A DNA stretch of 64,000 nucleotides from Oopsacas minuta (taxonomy: Eukaryota > Porifera > Hexactinellida > Lyssacinosida > Leucopsacidae): the NCBI GenBank assembly GCA_024704765.1, contig JAKMXF010000304.1, forward strand, positions 86,680-150,679. The letters are read 5' to 3'. Every line of letters starts with the position of its first letter. Within the stretch, counting starts at the first letter, position 1. The notes under the pieces were generated by a model, which saw only the letters and a program-made list of their open reading frames with translations, had not been told where the DNA came from and did not search any database. Shown piece after piece: positions 25,083 through 35,783 of this stretch. Position numbers and translations under genes: made by a program.

Positions 25083-25560
25083 ATGGCTTCTTGGGTTTGT
25101 AACTATTCTCCTGAAAAGTTTTGTTATATTTGTGGGAGGTATACTACAACTGACCAACGGCAAAATATCACAAATCCTGTAGTACGCTGTTATTCGCATA
25201 TTTTGGATGATCTTGGGGATCAAGATAAGCCGTGGGCTCCACACAACGCCTGTAAGACATGCGTTGAGAACTTACGCTTGTGGTATGCTGGGAAGAGAAA
25301 GAAATGCCATTTGCGTTTCTAATGCTATGGAGAGAACCAATTTGTCATCTTTCGGAATGTTATTTCTGTATGACGAAAATTGATAGTATCACAAAAATGA
25401 ATGAACCCAGTATTGTGTACCCAGACGTACCGTCCGACATTGGGCCAGTTCCACATTCAGAGAACCTACCTGTACTAGTTCAATTGGAAATATTGGACAT
25501 TAGCAGTGACAATGATAGTAGTGGTGATACTATCATTGTCACTGCTATCTGTTTGTCTGT
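25083..25560 (+). pseudogene. Cys-rich zinc-binding protein of a transposon-associated family
   Basis: The frame begins MASWVCNYSPEKFCYICGRY and continues DQDKPWAPHNACKTCVENLRLW. After a one-base frame change near 25305 it continues as PFAFLMLWREPICHLSECYFC and YPDVPSDIGPVPHSENLPV. The order CxxC, DQDKxWAPHxxCxxC, WREPxxHxxxCYFC, VPHxExLP is a pattern I know from many uncharacterised invertebrate proteins, often near transposons; I cannot give a function. It ends in a hairpin and repeat sequence and so is truncated. Confidence 0.6.
25501..25547. repeat. perfect 20-bp hairpin
   Basis: TAGCAGTGACAATGATAGTA at 25501-25520 is exactly complemented at 25528-25547, leaving a 7-base loop. It sits at the junction between the Cys-rich frame and the Helitron-like repeat sequence, followed by a GTCTGTCTGTCCGTCC run. 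It may mark a repeat end. Confidence 0.9.
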
Positions 25561-25679
25561 CTGTCCGTCCGTTTGTTTGTTGCTAAGGAAGCTGAAATGG
25601 AATGTGGAATTCGTATTTGCAAAAATGTTTGTATCTATATATCTATGGTGTTAATCAAGAAAATATACAAATTTCATAA

Positions 25680-25927
25680 ACTTGACTAAAGGTTAGCGAA
25701 TATGCTGAATCCGAATCACACATGGATTTGTCATATACAAATTTTAGTTGTTTATATGAATATTAAGTAAACAATATCCTGGAAACGTGGTTTCAACGGT
25801 TATTGTGGGGTAATCGGGACGCTGAGTCCGAATATCACACAAACTAATAGTCAAAGCGAGGGCCGAAGGCCGAGTACGGACACGAAGTGTTAGAATCCGC
25901 GTAGCGCAAGGAAGCGTAGTGCCCTAG
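25680..25927. repeat. Helitron-like repeat tail ending CTAG
   Basis: Carries the ~140-bp unit phrases ('gctgaatccgaat', 'tttcaacggttattgtggggtaat'). It ends with GC-rich alternating words (GGGCCGAAGGCC, GCGTAGCGCAAGGAAGCG) and CTAG at 25924-25927 followed by T. It resembles the tail at 19400-19460. Confidence 0.4.
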
Positions 25928-26390
25928 TAATAGTTAATATTAATATGATTTAGTAGGTAATAAACATAAATGTAAGTTAATTTCATATATTTAATCGCTT
26001 ATTGGTGCAATCTTCCAACCAAAAAATTATAAATTCTAAACCTGTCGTGAATACATACTGAACTAATTCATAAACAGTCCCTTCAAATTATTCAATTTCA
26101 GCTATTTTTATTTAATCATCAAAAACTTTTTACAATTTTGTATATCAGTGTAATCGGTTAATCGAGACAAGACATTGACTCCCGAGCTGTCCCGATTAAG
26201 CGGCTTCCACTGTATTAGATTGGTGTTACGTCCCGCTAGGACTCATTAAGTAAGCTATGCCTTGTCTTAGGACACCACCTTACTTTTGACATATAACAAA
26301 CAATAAAAATCAGTAAAAAGGTGTGATAATTTCCAATCAAGAGGGAGGGGTAAATAAATCAGCTGAGAAAATTCCTATCGACAAAAGTGA

Positions 26391-26463
26391 GTTCTGCTTA
26401 AGGATTCGAACCCATGACCTGCTCCTTGGTGGGAAGTAGTTATTTCCACTATGCCAGCAGGAC
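26391..26463 (-). tRNA. tRNA-like remnant (tRNA pseudogene or SINE head)
   Basis: The 73-nt minus-strand sequence has an A-box-like TGGCATAGTGGA and a perfect B box GGTTCGAATCC. It also has 5' GTCCTGC and 3' GCAGAAC, which pair in six of seven acceptor positions. The T stem pairs poorly and one base is extra before the acceptor strand. The anticodon stem is weak; a CCC (Gly) anticodon is possible. There is no encoded CCA. It is probably a decayed tRNA or the RNA polymerase III head of a SINE rather than a working tRNA. Confidence 0.5.
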
Positions 26464-27466
26464 CCATAATAGAAATATATAATTATATACATTATTTAGG
26501 AGAATTATTTGCCAAGAATGTCAAATTGAAGGGAATTCGAAAATTTTACCAAAAATGGCTATTTTTAGAGGAAATGACGTCACAAATTGTCACATAACTC
26601 ACTCTGGAATACTTGGATTTAAAAAATTTCAATGTAGGAATGATAACAATGCATGTGAGTATCTTTCTATATAATATACTCATACAAACAAATTTGGTTA
26701 AAAATGACCAAAATTTCGCAGCGCGTGTCCTTACACAAGATTTAATGGACCTTTTTTTGGATCGGGGACACCATCACAATGGTGTAAATTTACTGCTTAT
26801 GCATATCGAATTGTGCCAACAGAAATCTTTTTCAATTGACTAAGGCCTTGAGGCGCTTAACTAGTCCTTTTTGCCTATTGTGTAATTAGCCACTGCACTG
26901 GTACCCCAGAATCTCTCCTTGTGCTATGAAGGATTGATCGCTATTGAGATAGTCGATCTATATACAATTTGTGCTTCTAAGTGCAGGTGACCGAGCTGTA
27001 GGTTGCATTATCGCAACCAATATTTAAATACGTGCTACTTGAATATAATCCGGGTCTCGACTGTAATTTAGAATAAGCAAATATGTGGCTTTTTGTATTC
27101 ATTAAACCTCTAAAATTTTAACTTATATATCATTTGCTGCAAATTTAGAGGATTTAAGCCTAGTCCGTGGCAGACTAAACTTTACGAAAGTAATGGCTGT
27201 GAAATTAGCAGAGTATTCAACTAGGGTAATTTCAATCCACTATTTAACTTACTTGTGGTTACCAGATATAATTACATTTCGTATCATTCGATGGAGGAGA
27301 TTCAGAGGTTTTATGTTCCATAATATATTTTCCAAAAATACCATCATTTGATTTTTTTGTCATACAATGCAGGGTTGATGATCCATCAAATACCACCATC
27401 TGAATTTTTACTAACTAATCTGAAATTTGGTCAACATACTGTTGAGACATGGCGGCTTATGCCATA
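26464..27466. other. unassigned stretch
   Basis: No gene recognised. The 76-codon frame at 26613-26843 has no motif. Confidence 0.3.
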
Positions 27467-27468
27467 TA

Positions 27469-28855
27469 CAGTATGTCCAATAATTATCGCAACACATCAT
27501 TATTTCTAATTCTAACACTGCTATAGTTATATTTGATAAGTAGAAGATACTTTACTAATATAGAAAGTTAATTGGTATCTATTTGAACATAAAACTGAGG
27601 AAACACAATGGGATTATAATTTTTGCAAATGAGGATGGCATCATAAGATATTATGACGTCATCTTTTAGCATCTTTCATCATAAATTAGAAAATTCTCTT
27701 ACCTTTTAGCTGAATAATTTAGCATTTAGCGTTGATATGGCTCAAAATTTGATGGGAGAAAAGATCAAAACTCTATTGATTGGCGATAAACATACACCTA
27801 CTAAAATCTCACGCATTTTAGATGTTGAACAAGGGACACTTTACAGGGTTAAACAAAGGCTCCAAACAAATATGACCCTTCAACACAAAAGAAGCGATGA
27901 TAGACCAAATTTACTCGGCAATTCAATAAAATATACAGCTACTCAGTTCATCAAATCGGATCCAGAGACTAGTATGTAAACTTACAATCAGGATAGCTAA
28001 AACAAAGAAACTAACTGTCAGTAAAAGTACAGTCCATCTTACTCTTCAGAAACTGAAATACTCAGCCATTTCCTGTCCAGATTCCGTTGCTATCTGAAAA
28101 TAATCGTCTCTTCAGAATTGAATGGGCACAGAAAAACAAATTTAAACTGTGGTGTAGAGCTATGTTTGCAGATGAAGCCTCTTTTTGGCTTAATCGTGGG
28201 AAGGTTCGAATGTGGACAAAATCAGGAAGAGAATGATCACAAAAACTACCGAACACTCACCGAAACTACACATATGAGCTGCATTTTCGTCTTTCGGTAC
28301 CTTCCCATTGTGCATATTTCGTCAAAATTTGGATACACAGTTCTTTGTTAAGATCCTTGAATGGCATCTTCTTTTACAGGCTGAGGCTTTCCACGAAAAT
28401 AGATGGTTTCTCGTCCAGGATAATGATCCAAAGCACCGTTCAAAATTTGCCCAACAATGGATCTCAGAAAAAATGCCAAATAATGTATTTCAGAAAAAAA
28501 TGCCAAATAATGTATTTCAGTGCCCAGTCAATCATCCGACCTTAATCCGATAGAAAATCTATTCGGCTGGTTGAAAATCAAGTTGCAAAACAACATGCCA
28601 AATCACTAGCTGAGCTTGAAAAATGTATCCAAGCAATTTGGGATTCTCTCCACCCGAATTTTTGGAACCCTATTGGAAATCTATGACGCGTAGATTTCAG
28701 ATGGTCTTAGAAAACGATGGAAATAAGATCAAATATTAATCTTTAGTGTATTCTCAACAAGTAAACAAAAAAACTAGATCATATACTTTGTATTTATTGT
28801 TTCTGGGTGACACTAAGAAATCTCCCTAGTGTTGCAATAATTATTGGACATACTG
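27469..28855 (+). mobile_element. Tc1-like element, decayed transposase
   Basis: A 1387-bp element with 27-bp inverted repeats differing at one base (left CAGTATGTCCAATAATTATC) and TA on both sides (27467-27468, 28856-28857). The plus-strand transposase begins at 27737 with a helix-turn-helix (THTKISRILDVEQGTLYRVK-like). It continues in other frames: FADEASFWLNRGKVRMWTKSG (first catalytic Asp), VQDNDPKHRSKFAQQW (second Asp) and NPIENLFGWLK (catalytic Glu). Frameshifts and a ~26-bp tandem duplication (about 28467-28519) inactivate it. Confidence 0.92.
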
Positions 28856-28969
28856 TATATTCTTTTCACAATTCACTAAACTTTTGGAGTTACAACTATT
28901 CAAACTTGAACTTGGGAAATCAAATTCTATTATGGATTTGAGCATATACTATAGGTACGCCTAGTAATA

Positions 28970-28996
28970 CACAGTGTGGCAATATGGGCAAATAGG
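28970..28996 (+). repeat. RAG-type end, short-spacer class (element A)
   Basis: Heptamer CACAGTG (28970-28976), a 13-nt spacer and AAATAGG (28990-28996). The TAG triplet starts 17 nt after the heptamer, as in the short ends at 19971, 32207 and 54191. Confidence 0.65.
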
Positions 28997-29640
28997 AATA
29001 TTTTCAAAAACATATTTCAATGCATTTTTCGAATTCTCCATAGTTCAATTAGTACGAAAATATCATTGCCAGCATTAAAAGCAGTTAGGAATCCTAACTA
29101 CGCACAACTTTGTTATGTGTTTCTAATAATTGAAATATATATTTCAAACCGTAAATTCCTATGCCCTGATGTATGTAAACATATTTGATTTAAATACTAA
29201 ATATAAGAGTGAAAAACATCTTCTGATTATAAATCTATAATATAACAACAATTTAATCATTGATAGGTTAGTCTAGATATTCATTTGTACTTTTTTCCGG
29301 GTGTCTAGTTTGGCCCTCCCAAAGTTAGAATTTAGAATTTTTTCTCATTGATTGGAGTGTAGCATCTCTTCTTTGACAAAATTTGACAAACGTTATTAAT
29401 ATATACGTAATGTTACTATATTTAGTCAACTATTTAATCACTTTCCAAGCTGCCAAAAGCTGCCCAAAAAATTTGTCACGTCATTCATTGTCCAGACCGG
29501 ACAAAAATCCGAAAAATATATTTTTCATACGTTTTAAATTTTTTCAGTAAAATTCTATATTTTGTTGGTTATTAGTTATTCCAATACTCTACAACCATAT
29601 ATCATAATGTTTCTATGCTGAAGTAGCCCTTTGGCTGATC

Positions 29641-31091
29641 ATGTCTGTACTAATCACGAACAATGAGGCATATAGTTTGTATATTTCGGATGGAAGAAGT
29701 GTTACAGTCTCTGTTAGGAAACTTATTGAGAACAACCATTTATCCGATGAAGAAACTGCTACTCTCCATTTAAAATTTAAATCACTTCTAACATCCAGAG
29801 AGGCTTACCGCAGGAGGGATCTTGAAACATGGGATAATATGATTTTCCACTCTACTCATCTAACAATATCCAATCCGAGAAAGAGAATATCGCTTGATCC
29901 TGAATTTTCTTCTTTAGTCACTGATTCTGAAAATCTAAACTTTTCAGACGGATTGTAACTGAATCCCGGAAGCATATTCTCGAATGTCACATGAAGACTT
30001 CCAGATCGAGACTTGGTGTTCTTTTAGAGCATGTGGACTTTTTAGCACAGAGAGAAAAGATTGAGCCTAAACAACTACGCTCTAGCTTTAGAATTAATCT
30101 CAAATAAATCCTATGACAGTGATACCTCAGACATGTGCAGAGAAATAATTGCTAAGGGGTCTTTTAGCGGTGTATTGAACAAAGTACAAATCTCTAAATG
30201 TGCTTATGTATTGGACAGATTAGAAATTGGGGCAAGTAAATACACGAATCTGAAAAGAATTCTCAAAGGTGATGTTAAGCTTCCTTCCTATAAGCTTGTC
30301 TCGCAATATCGTAGGGAAATAAGCCTAATAAATGAAATGGAAATAGTTAGCAACCCCGAAGCATTGTCAATTGGGACTTGCGTCTCTTATCATTCCATCC
30401 TTAGCCTGACCATTCAACGCTTGCTTCAAACATTAGACCCAGTTCCTGATTCACACTACCCACTAAATTTAAGATATCCGATGGATTGGATGGCTCCGGT
30501 TGTCATCAAACCTATAACCAACAAAGCAACAATTCTGTATTAAGCACAAAAAATTTTCATTTTGTTCGGATTCAAAGTAACATCAATTACAGACACACTT
30601 GGAATGATGTGTTTTATAACAGCTCACTCAACTCTCCCTTCTGCTTTAGGCCAGTAGCACTGATAGGTTTGAAAGAAGAATATTCTAGTGTAAAGCTTAT
30701 CATGAATACAATAGTCAATCTTCAAGCAGACCATATCATACTGGATGGGTTATCTCTTATTGGAGGCCATGCACAGGTTGAGATAGTCCGTTCCCTTTTT
30801 GATACCAAGATGGCAGGATTGCTGGATGGAGCTGGTGGGGCTTCTTGTCATCTGTGTACTGCAACGGATAGCCAAATTAAAAGTTTAGAATGGGCCCATT
30901 CTGGTTTCCCTATTAACAGATTAATTAGCGACGCTCGGCAACTTTTTGAAGAAGTTGATGAAGAAGATTACTTGAAACTCCCATCAAATCAACTTGTTGG
31001 TATTACACATCAACCAACTTCTAACATCGATATTATAGCTTTGTCTCCTTTGTATGCTTATCTTTGTGTATTCAGGTGGTTCATGCTATTG
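29641..31091 (+). pseudogene. RAG1-like transposase A, frameshifted and truncated
   Basis: Transposase of the RAG1/Transib superfamily. The N-terminal part is at 29641-29958 and continues, after frame changes near 29955 and 30060, as LALELISNKSYDSDTSDMCREIIAKGSFSG (given in part), CAYVLDRLEIGASKY and LKRILKGDVKLPSYKL. A one-base shift near 30480 leads into the core: DGLDGSGCHQTYNQQ (first Asp), LNSPFCFRPVALIG, RSLFDTKMAGLLDGAGG (second Asp), ASCHLCTAT (zinc CxxC), GFPINRLISDA and LSPLYAYLCVFRWF. Homology stops exactly at 31091, where the end of element B begins with CACAGTG. The catalytic Glu and zinc tail are therefore missing. It is about 40% similar by eye to copy C, so it is a separate subfamily. 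No intron is present at the site where copy C has one. Confidence 0.88.
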
Positions 31092-31128
31092 CACAGTGGG
31101 CTATTAATGCGAATTACTAGTATTAGGG
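31092..31128 (+). repeat. RAG-type end, long-spacer class (element B)
   Basis: Heptamer CACAGTG (31092-31098), then GGCTATTAATGCG..., then ATTAGGG with its TAG 26 nt after the heptamer, matching the long ends at 35818 and 41372. It starts exactly where gene A loses homology (after VFRWFMLL), so it is the boundary of an insertion. The opposite end of element B was not found; a TATTG duplication would be expected beside it. Confidence 0.6.
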
Positions 31129-31382
31129 TTTTACGCGTTCAATTTTAGAGATAGAGGCTTGTAAAATAAATTATTACTGTATAGTAAGTCGACTATTGCG
31201 GTTCTTTTGTTGATTTCAATTTTGTTGTATCACATCAGGTTTTCAATATATGACGTAATCGTAATTACCATGTACAGTAATACAGAAATCTGGATATTCA
31301 CTAAACTGGGTTTTATTAGAAGAAATAGAATATGAATATATAATGGCTATGGTAACTGAAGAATAACTAACATACGAATATC

Positions 31383-32206
31383 TTATTGATGAATTAATGA
31401 TAAATGGAAGTAGAGTTCATCTATGGAATTTTGAAGGAGAGAATCTTCATTATCAATATTATTAGTGACGTTTTCACCTTGCCTGTTTTTTACACAATTC
31501 TCTTGATGGCCTACTTGACCACAGGTGGAACAAATGGTGATCCTTCTGAATTTTTCATTCAGAATTGGACAACCATAGATGTAGAGCCTCATTGCAACAT
31601 CACTTAACCCACTTAGAAAATCTGACTTCCTGCTCTAATGTGTTGAGAACTCTCGGATCAACTTATGTCCTTGTTCTAACCCTTATTCAGAAAGACTACA
31701 CAATCCTACCTGTCATTTCCCTCAATAAACTGATGGGCATGAGCAAAGAATTAGTGGAGTGTATTGCTAATAGACACCCAGGGAAAGGTTTGTGAGATTA
31801 GTATGTAGATTTCTTGACTTAATACACGAAATCTGTCTACGTCGACAACTTCATTACTATTAGCAACTCTGAGCAATGCAGATAGATTCCTGTGAATCTC
31901 TGTCAGAGCATCTCTATAAACATTTGGTACAAACGATAAAGAGATCCTATAACACGGTTTTTTATATGGAAAAAATGTTCTTGCCATGTTACCAGTGCTT
32001 ATGTTCCCACTTCCTCCTGGTTGGTCGAATAATAAGTTCGTAAGCTCATGGATACGCTTGCACTAAACCTTGATATTCTCGCACCATTTGATCTTCAGTC
32101 CACTTGGACTTTCCTGCTTGCAATTCGGTAGATGAGGTTCAAAAACCAATCTGAAATCCTTAGGTAAGAATGTAAAGGTGCTGCAGGAAATACATCAATG
32201 CCACTT
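31383..32206 (-). pseudogene. RAG1-like transposase B, C-terminal half
   Basis: The minus strand reads GIDVFPAAPLHSY (32206 downward), DWFLNLIYRIASRK, FDQPGGSGNISTGNMARTFF and IHRNLSALLRVANSNEV. These continue to TFPWVSISNTLH, EGLEQGHKLIREF (around the catalytic Glu, with a stop next to it) and PILNEKFRRITICSTCGQVGHQENC. The last segment is the C-terminal CX2CX3GHX3C zinc knuckle. It is the continuation of the N-terminal half at 35819-36972; element C separates them. Stops and shifts inactivate it. Confidence 0.88.
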
Positions 32207-32232
32207 CACAGTGGTTTAGAAGCAAAGAATAG
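32207..32232 (+). repeat. left end of element C: heptamer and conserved 9-mer, short spacer
   Basis: CACAGTG (32207-32213), a 10-nt spacer GTTTAGAAGC and AAAGAATAG (32224-32232). The same heptamer-like word and the same 9-mer occur at the right end with a 19-nt spacer. Confidence 0.8.
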
Positions 32233-32564
32233 ACAAAAAATTGATTCCGTATTTGATGGTTTCTTTTCATTTTATATTGTTTAAATGATTCTCATTTAAA
32301 ATATCTAAGCGATTGAGACCCTAGAAGCTGTAAAATTTCTTCATCAAAGATGCGAAATATTTATAGGAAAATTGCGGCTTCATGATTTCCAAATTTAGAC
32401 ACAATTTCTAATGAACCTGTAGGAGCAATTACATAATCGAATGTTACTAATCTGGTATACTTTATATATTTTGACTATGCTAATTCTAAATATCTTGTTT
32501 CCATGACTGTATCTTGTATATATTTCGTGAACATAAGGTTTCTAAAATCTAGTAAAATCCATAC

Positions 32565-32866
32565 CAGGGTTCTATCTAGGATGTTAAATTTGGGGGGGAA
32601 GCTTTGAAATCCTTAGTACCCAATTATCAAAATATTACAACCTTGAAGTAAACACCAAACTTTTAATTTAATTCCTAATAATAAAGATTTCCCATTTGTT
32701 ATTTATTTACACTTCAAATAGTATTTTCACAATGAATTGATATTCTAATAATTTATCAATTGAATAATATATTGCGATTAATAGTACATTTTATGAGATT
32801 TTTGTGGGGGAAGCTGAAGTGTTGGGGAGGAAGCTTCCCCCCACCCCCCCAGTAGATAGAACCCTG
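32565..32866. mobile_element. 302-bp MITE nested in element C
   Basis: Ends CAGGGTTCTATCTAGG and, as complement, CAGGGTTCTATCTACTGG, each next to a G-rich run. CATAC is duplicated on both sides (32560-32564, 32867-32871). A 5-bp duplication with CAGGG ends would fit hAT5-type elements; the superfamily is uncertain. It does not touch the transposase gene. Confidence 0.8.
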
Positions 32867-33182
32867 CATACAGAATTTTTACAAAGAGGAATACTTAAAG
32901 TGTCAGGAAAAATAAACAACATAAAACAACAGCGCAAAATGAATCGAATACACGCATTACGATTCCTAAAAGGTAATCTAAAACCACAAAACCCGAAACA
33001 GTGCGCAACCTATAATTTTCAATGACATTCTATTACAACTTTTCGTTGCTAGGAAATTCCCATTGTAGCATACTGCAACAATGGAATGAAATAGTATTGA
33101 ATTTCGTCCTTGAAATTCATTATAGCGACTTATATATATAATCTACTGAATAATACATATTTTTCGGAATTTCCCGAAAACA

Positions 33183-35399
33183 ATGACAGAAGAGTTAATT
33201 TTCCCAAAGTCCCGCCTCGAATTGGCAAGAATCCTGAAAGACAATAATAATTGTGTCTTGAAAACGATAAAATATTTCAAAGAACACTTTGAAATAGACT
33301 CTGATAATACGAAACTCTTGGAAACGTTGCTGTTAAGAATTCGGGACAGATTCAAGAAGGCGAAGAGATCTTTAGATTGTTTAGAAGGAGAATGGTGGCA
33401 TTCTAACATTTCCATGAAACCTGAGTTAAAGAAAAATCGTGTTTCTGATATACTAGAATCGTCTTCTGATGATGGTGAAGTTCCCATTCATTCAGTGAGT
33501 CATAGGAAGGATCTTGATGATCTCTCTCTGCAACAACAGCGTACTCGATTGTCAAGTCCGCTAGAATGCATTAAGTCACTCTCAGTTATTGAGAATACTA
33601 CAGAAATAAGCATTGCAGCACTCTCATTACAACTATTGGCAAATGAGGAGAATAATCGTCAGGTTGCTACGGTAGCCAAAGAGATTATTGTCAGTGGAGG
33701 ATTCTGTAACCTCAGTAACAAGCATGTTCCAGTTGATAAAGCCTTATTCCTGCTAGATTTACTTGAAGTGGGCAGACGAAAATACACTCAATTACGTCAA
33801 ACACTTCTACCAGACAATATACATTTCCCATCTTACAGCAAGCTAGCTAATCTGAAAGATGTCATGATTTCGCGATCCAGTATAACTTTATATCCTAATC
33901 CAGCTAAACTAATAGGTATACACGCACCATATTGTCTTCAAGTTCAGAAAACCCTGGAAAGAATATTATCAATGGTAGATCGCCCCACAAGTGAAGAATT
34001 CCCACTCACATTTAAAATCGCAGATGGCTTAGATGGTTCTGGTTGTCACACTATCTACAACCAGCAGACAACTAATACTTTCACCAAAAACTTCATTCGG
34101 GTTTGTTTCAAGCCCATCTCCATCCACACTGTAACAAACAGGATTGTTTGGCAGAATAAATCCCCTAATTCACCCTTCGCTCAAAGACCTATTTTTCTCT
34201 GCGCTGCGACAGAATGCGAAGAAAATATTCGTTCCTTCATGGAGACTATGATTAATCCCGATATAGCGATGTTGCAAAATGGGATTCCTTTAGAAAATGG
34301 TGTTGTCAATGTCGATATTATCCGCTCAATGTTTGATGAGAAGATGGCAGCCATTCTCTCTGGAGCTGGAGGAGCCAGTTGTCAGATGTGCACTGCCACA
34401 CATAAAGCTTTGAAGGACCGGAATTTAGTTCTTGAAGGGTTCCCCATCAACAGAAATATCACAGATGCAATCGAGTTATTTTCGCACATTGATGACATTG
34501 AGTCGTTCTTTGCTCTTTCGACTAATGAACGCTTCAATTCAACTCATCAACCAATTTCAGAGATTAACATACATCCAGCATCTCCACTTCATTCATACAC
34601 AGGCGTATTTGGGTAAGTAATCTAGTACTCCATTAATCATTCAGAATTTGTCTTCACATAATTAAACCAATTTTAGGTGGTTCAATTTGCTGGTTTATCA
34701 TCTTCGCATCGAAAAGTTTACCTGGTCCCCAACTTCACCAGTTATCAAGGAGTCAATGAAATTCCTTCAAACATTTATTCAGGAGAAGACAGGATTAAAG
34801 GTTGACCAGCCTAATTCTAGCGGTGGAACCACCTCAACAGGGAATGTTGCTAGAACAGCCTTTTCTGATGAAACTGAATACCTTGAATGCATTCTATCAA
34901 CTGTAGCAATACAATATCGCCCAATCTTATCAAAGATACATACTCAGCTTTCAGCCATTCTTCGGGTTTTCAATTCAAGTCACAAGGTTAACACTTTGGA
35001 ATTGGGGAAGTGGTGCAAGGATACCTACCTTGTCATCTTAGATTCTTTCCCCTGGGCTAGCATGACTCCAACCCTGCACAAGCTCTTGGCCCATTCCGAG
35101 GAGTTAATACGTGAGTCGAATTCTAGCTATGGCTTAAAGGCATTTTCAGAAGAAGGCACAGAATCATGCAACAAATTAGTTAGAAAATATCGGAGAATTT
35201 AGCTCGTAAAGTTAGTTTTGAGACCAATAATATGGATATCTTCGTCAGATTAACTTCTCAAAGTAATCCAACCTTAGTAAACTATCGAAGAATTTTGACT
35301 TGTGAACGATGTGGTCAATCTGGACACACAACGAGATCTAAATGCTGCAATGCTATGAACAATCAGAAAACTAGTATACAGACTTTATTCACGACTTGA
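33183..35399 (+). CDS. RAG1L: RAG1-like transposase C (one intron, one frameshift)
   Basis: DDE recombinase of the RAG1/Transib superfamily, expected to nick and hairpin DNA at its terminal repeats. Exon 1 is 33183-34612 and exon 2 starts 34677. The core shows DGSGCHTIYNQQ (Asp284, or Asp281 just before), VWQNKSPNSPFAQRPIFL, MFDEKMAAIL (Asp385), C400-QM-C403, HKLLAH (His611, His616) and EGTESCNKLVRKYRR (Glu639). In mouse RAG1 the equivalents are D600, D708, C727/C730, H937/H942 and E962. The 385-to-639 distance (254) equals that of RAG1, and the two His are five apart in both. After RKYRR a one-base shift near 35195 leads to ENLARKVSFETNNMD and the tail CERCGQSGHTTRSKC, a CX2CX3GHX5C knuckle. 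This recalls the C-terminal tail of amphioxus ProtoRAG RAG1L. Stop at 35397-35399. As written, the frameshift would remove the zinc tail but not the catalytic residues. The ~280 residues before the core have no RING domain. Confidence 0.92.
34613..34676 (+). other. 64-bp GT-AG intron in the RAG1-like gene
   Basis: GTAAGTAATC at 34613 and ATTTTAG ending at 34676. Splicing joins GTATTTGG to GTGGTTC and gives VFGWFNLL in frame, matching VFRWFMLL of copy A. Copies A, B and E read through this position without an intron. Confidence 0.85.
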
Positions 35400-35783
35400 A
35401 ACCTCCAATACAGATTGCCTATCATGAACTTAAGTATGAATATAATGTATATTTTGTAAATCAATAAGATAAATTCCATCATAAGTGTGACGTCATAATT
35501 CTGAAGACGTCATAACTCTCTAAATATAAGCCCTACAACAAAATTTTAAGTTCAAGGTGATTGCCAAATACGGATAACCAATATGTAATCAATAGATTTC
35601 ATGGCGATAAAGTCGAGTAAAATGTATTTATTGAAGAAAATTTAAAATTTCACATATATCAATGACGTCATAAATTGGAAATTTTAGGCCATATACTTGT
35701 TATGACAAGATGTATTGGTTCCTTATATATAATAATCTATATGTAAATAATACATTTCATATGGCTATCTCACACCAAAATAG

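Larger units (their letters stand above)
24127..26212. mobile_element. 2.1-kb TA-flanked element, pogo-like ends, composite interior
   Basis: The inverted repeats are perfect over about 24 bp: CAGTGGAAGCCGCTTAATCG begins at 24127 and its complement ends at 26212, with TA on both sides. Sub-terminal copies of 'cggataatcgggat' follow the left end. It contains the Cys-rich gene remnant (25083-25560) and a Helitron-like repeat tail (to 25927). No DDE transposase frame is visible. The superfamily assignment rests on the ends and the TA only. Confidence 0.75.

Noticed and set aside
25280-25654. Second frame of the Cys-rich gene read as an independent protein with a Cys/Val tail
   Set aside because: Its first part is the frameshifted continuation of the upstream frame, and its end is hairpin and GTCTGTCC repeat sequence.
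31383-31592. Small zinc-knuckle protein as a separate gene
   Set aside because: It is continuous with the minus-strand RAG1-like C-terminal region (EGLEQGHK ... PILNEKFR ... CSTCGQVGH), so it is the tail of pseudogene B.
32233-32241. ACAAAAAAT, similar to the RSS nonamer ACAAAAACC, 19 nt from the left heptamer of element C
   Set aside because: Not repeated at the right end of C or in elements A, E or the non-autonomous copy; A-runs are common here. The conserved AAAGAATAG/AAATAGG block is the better candidate second motif.
32804-33025. 73-codon frame upstream of the RAG1-like gene C
   Set aside because: It begins within the terminal repeat of the nested 302-bp MITE and shows no motif; treated as chance.
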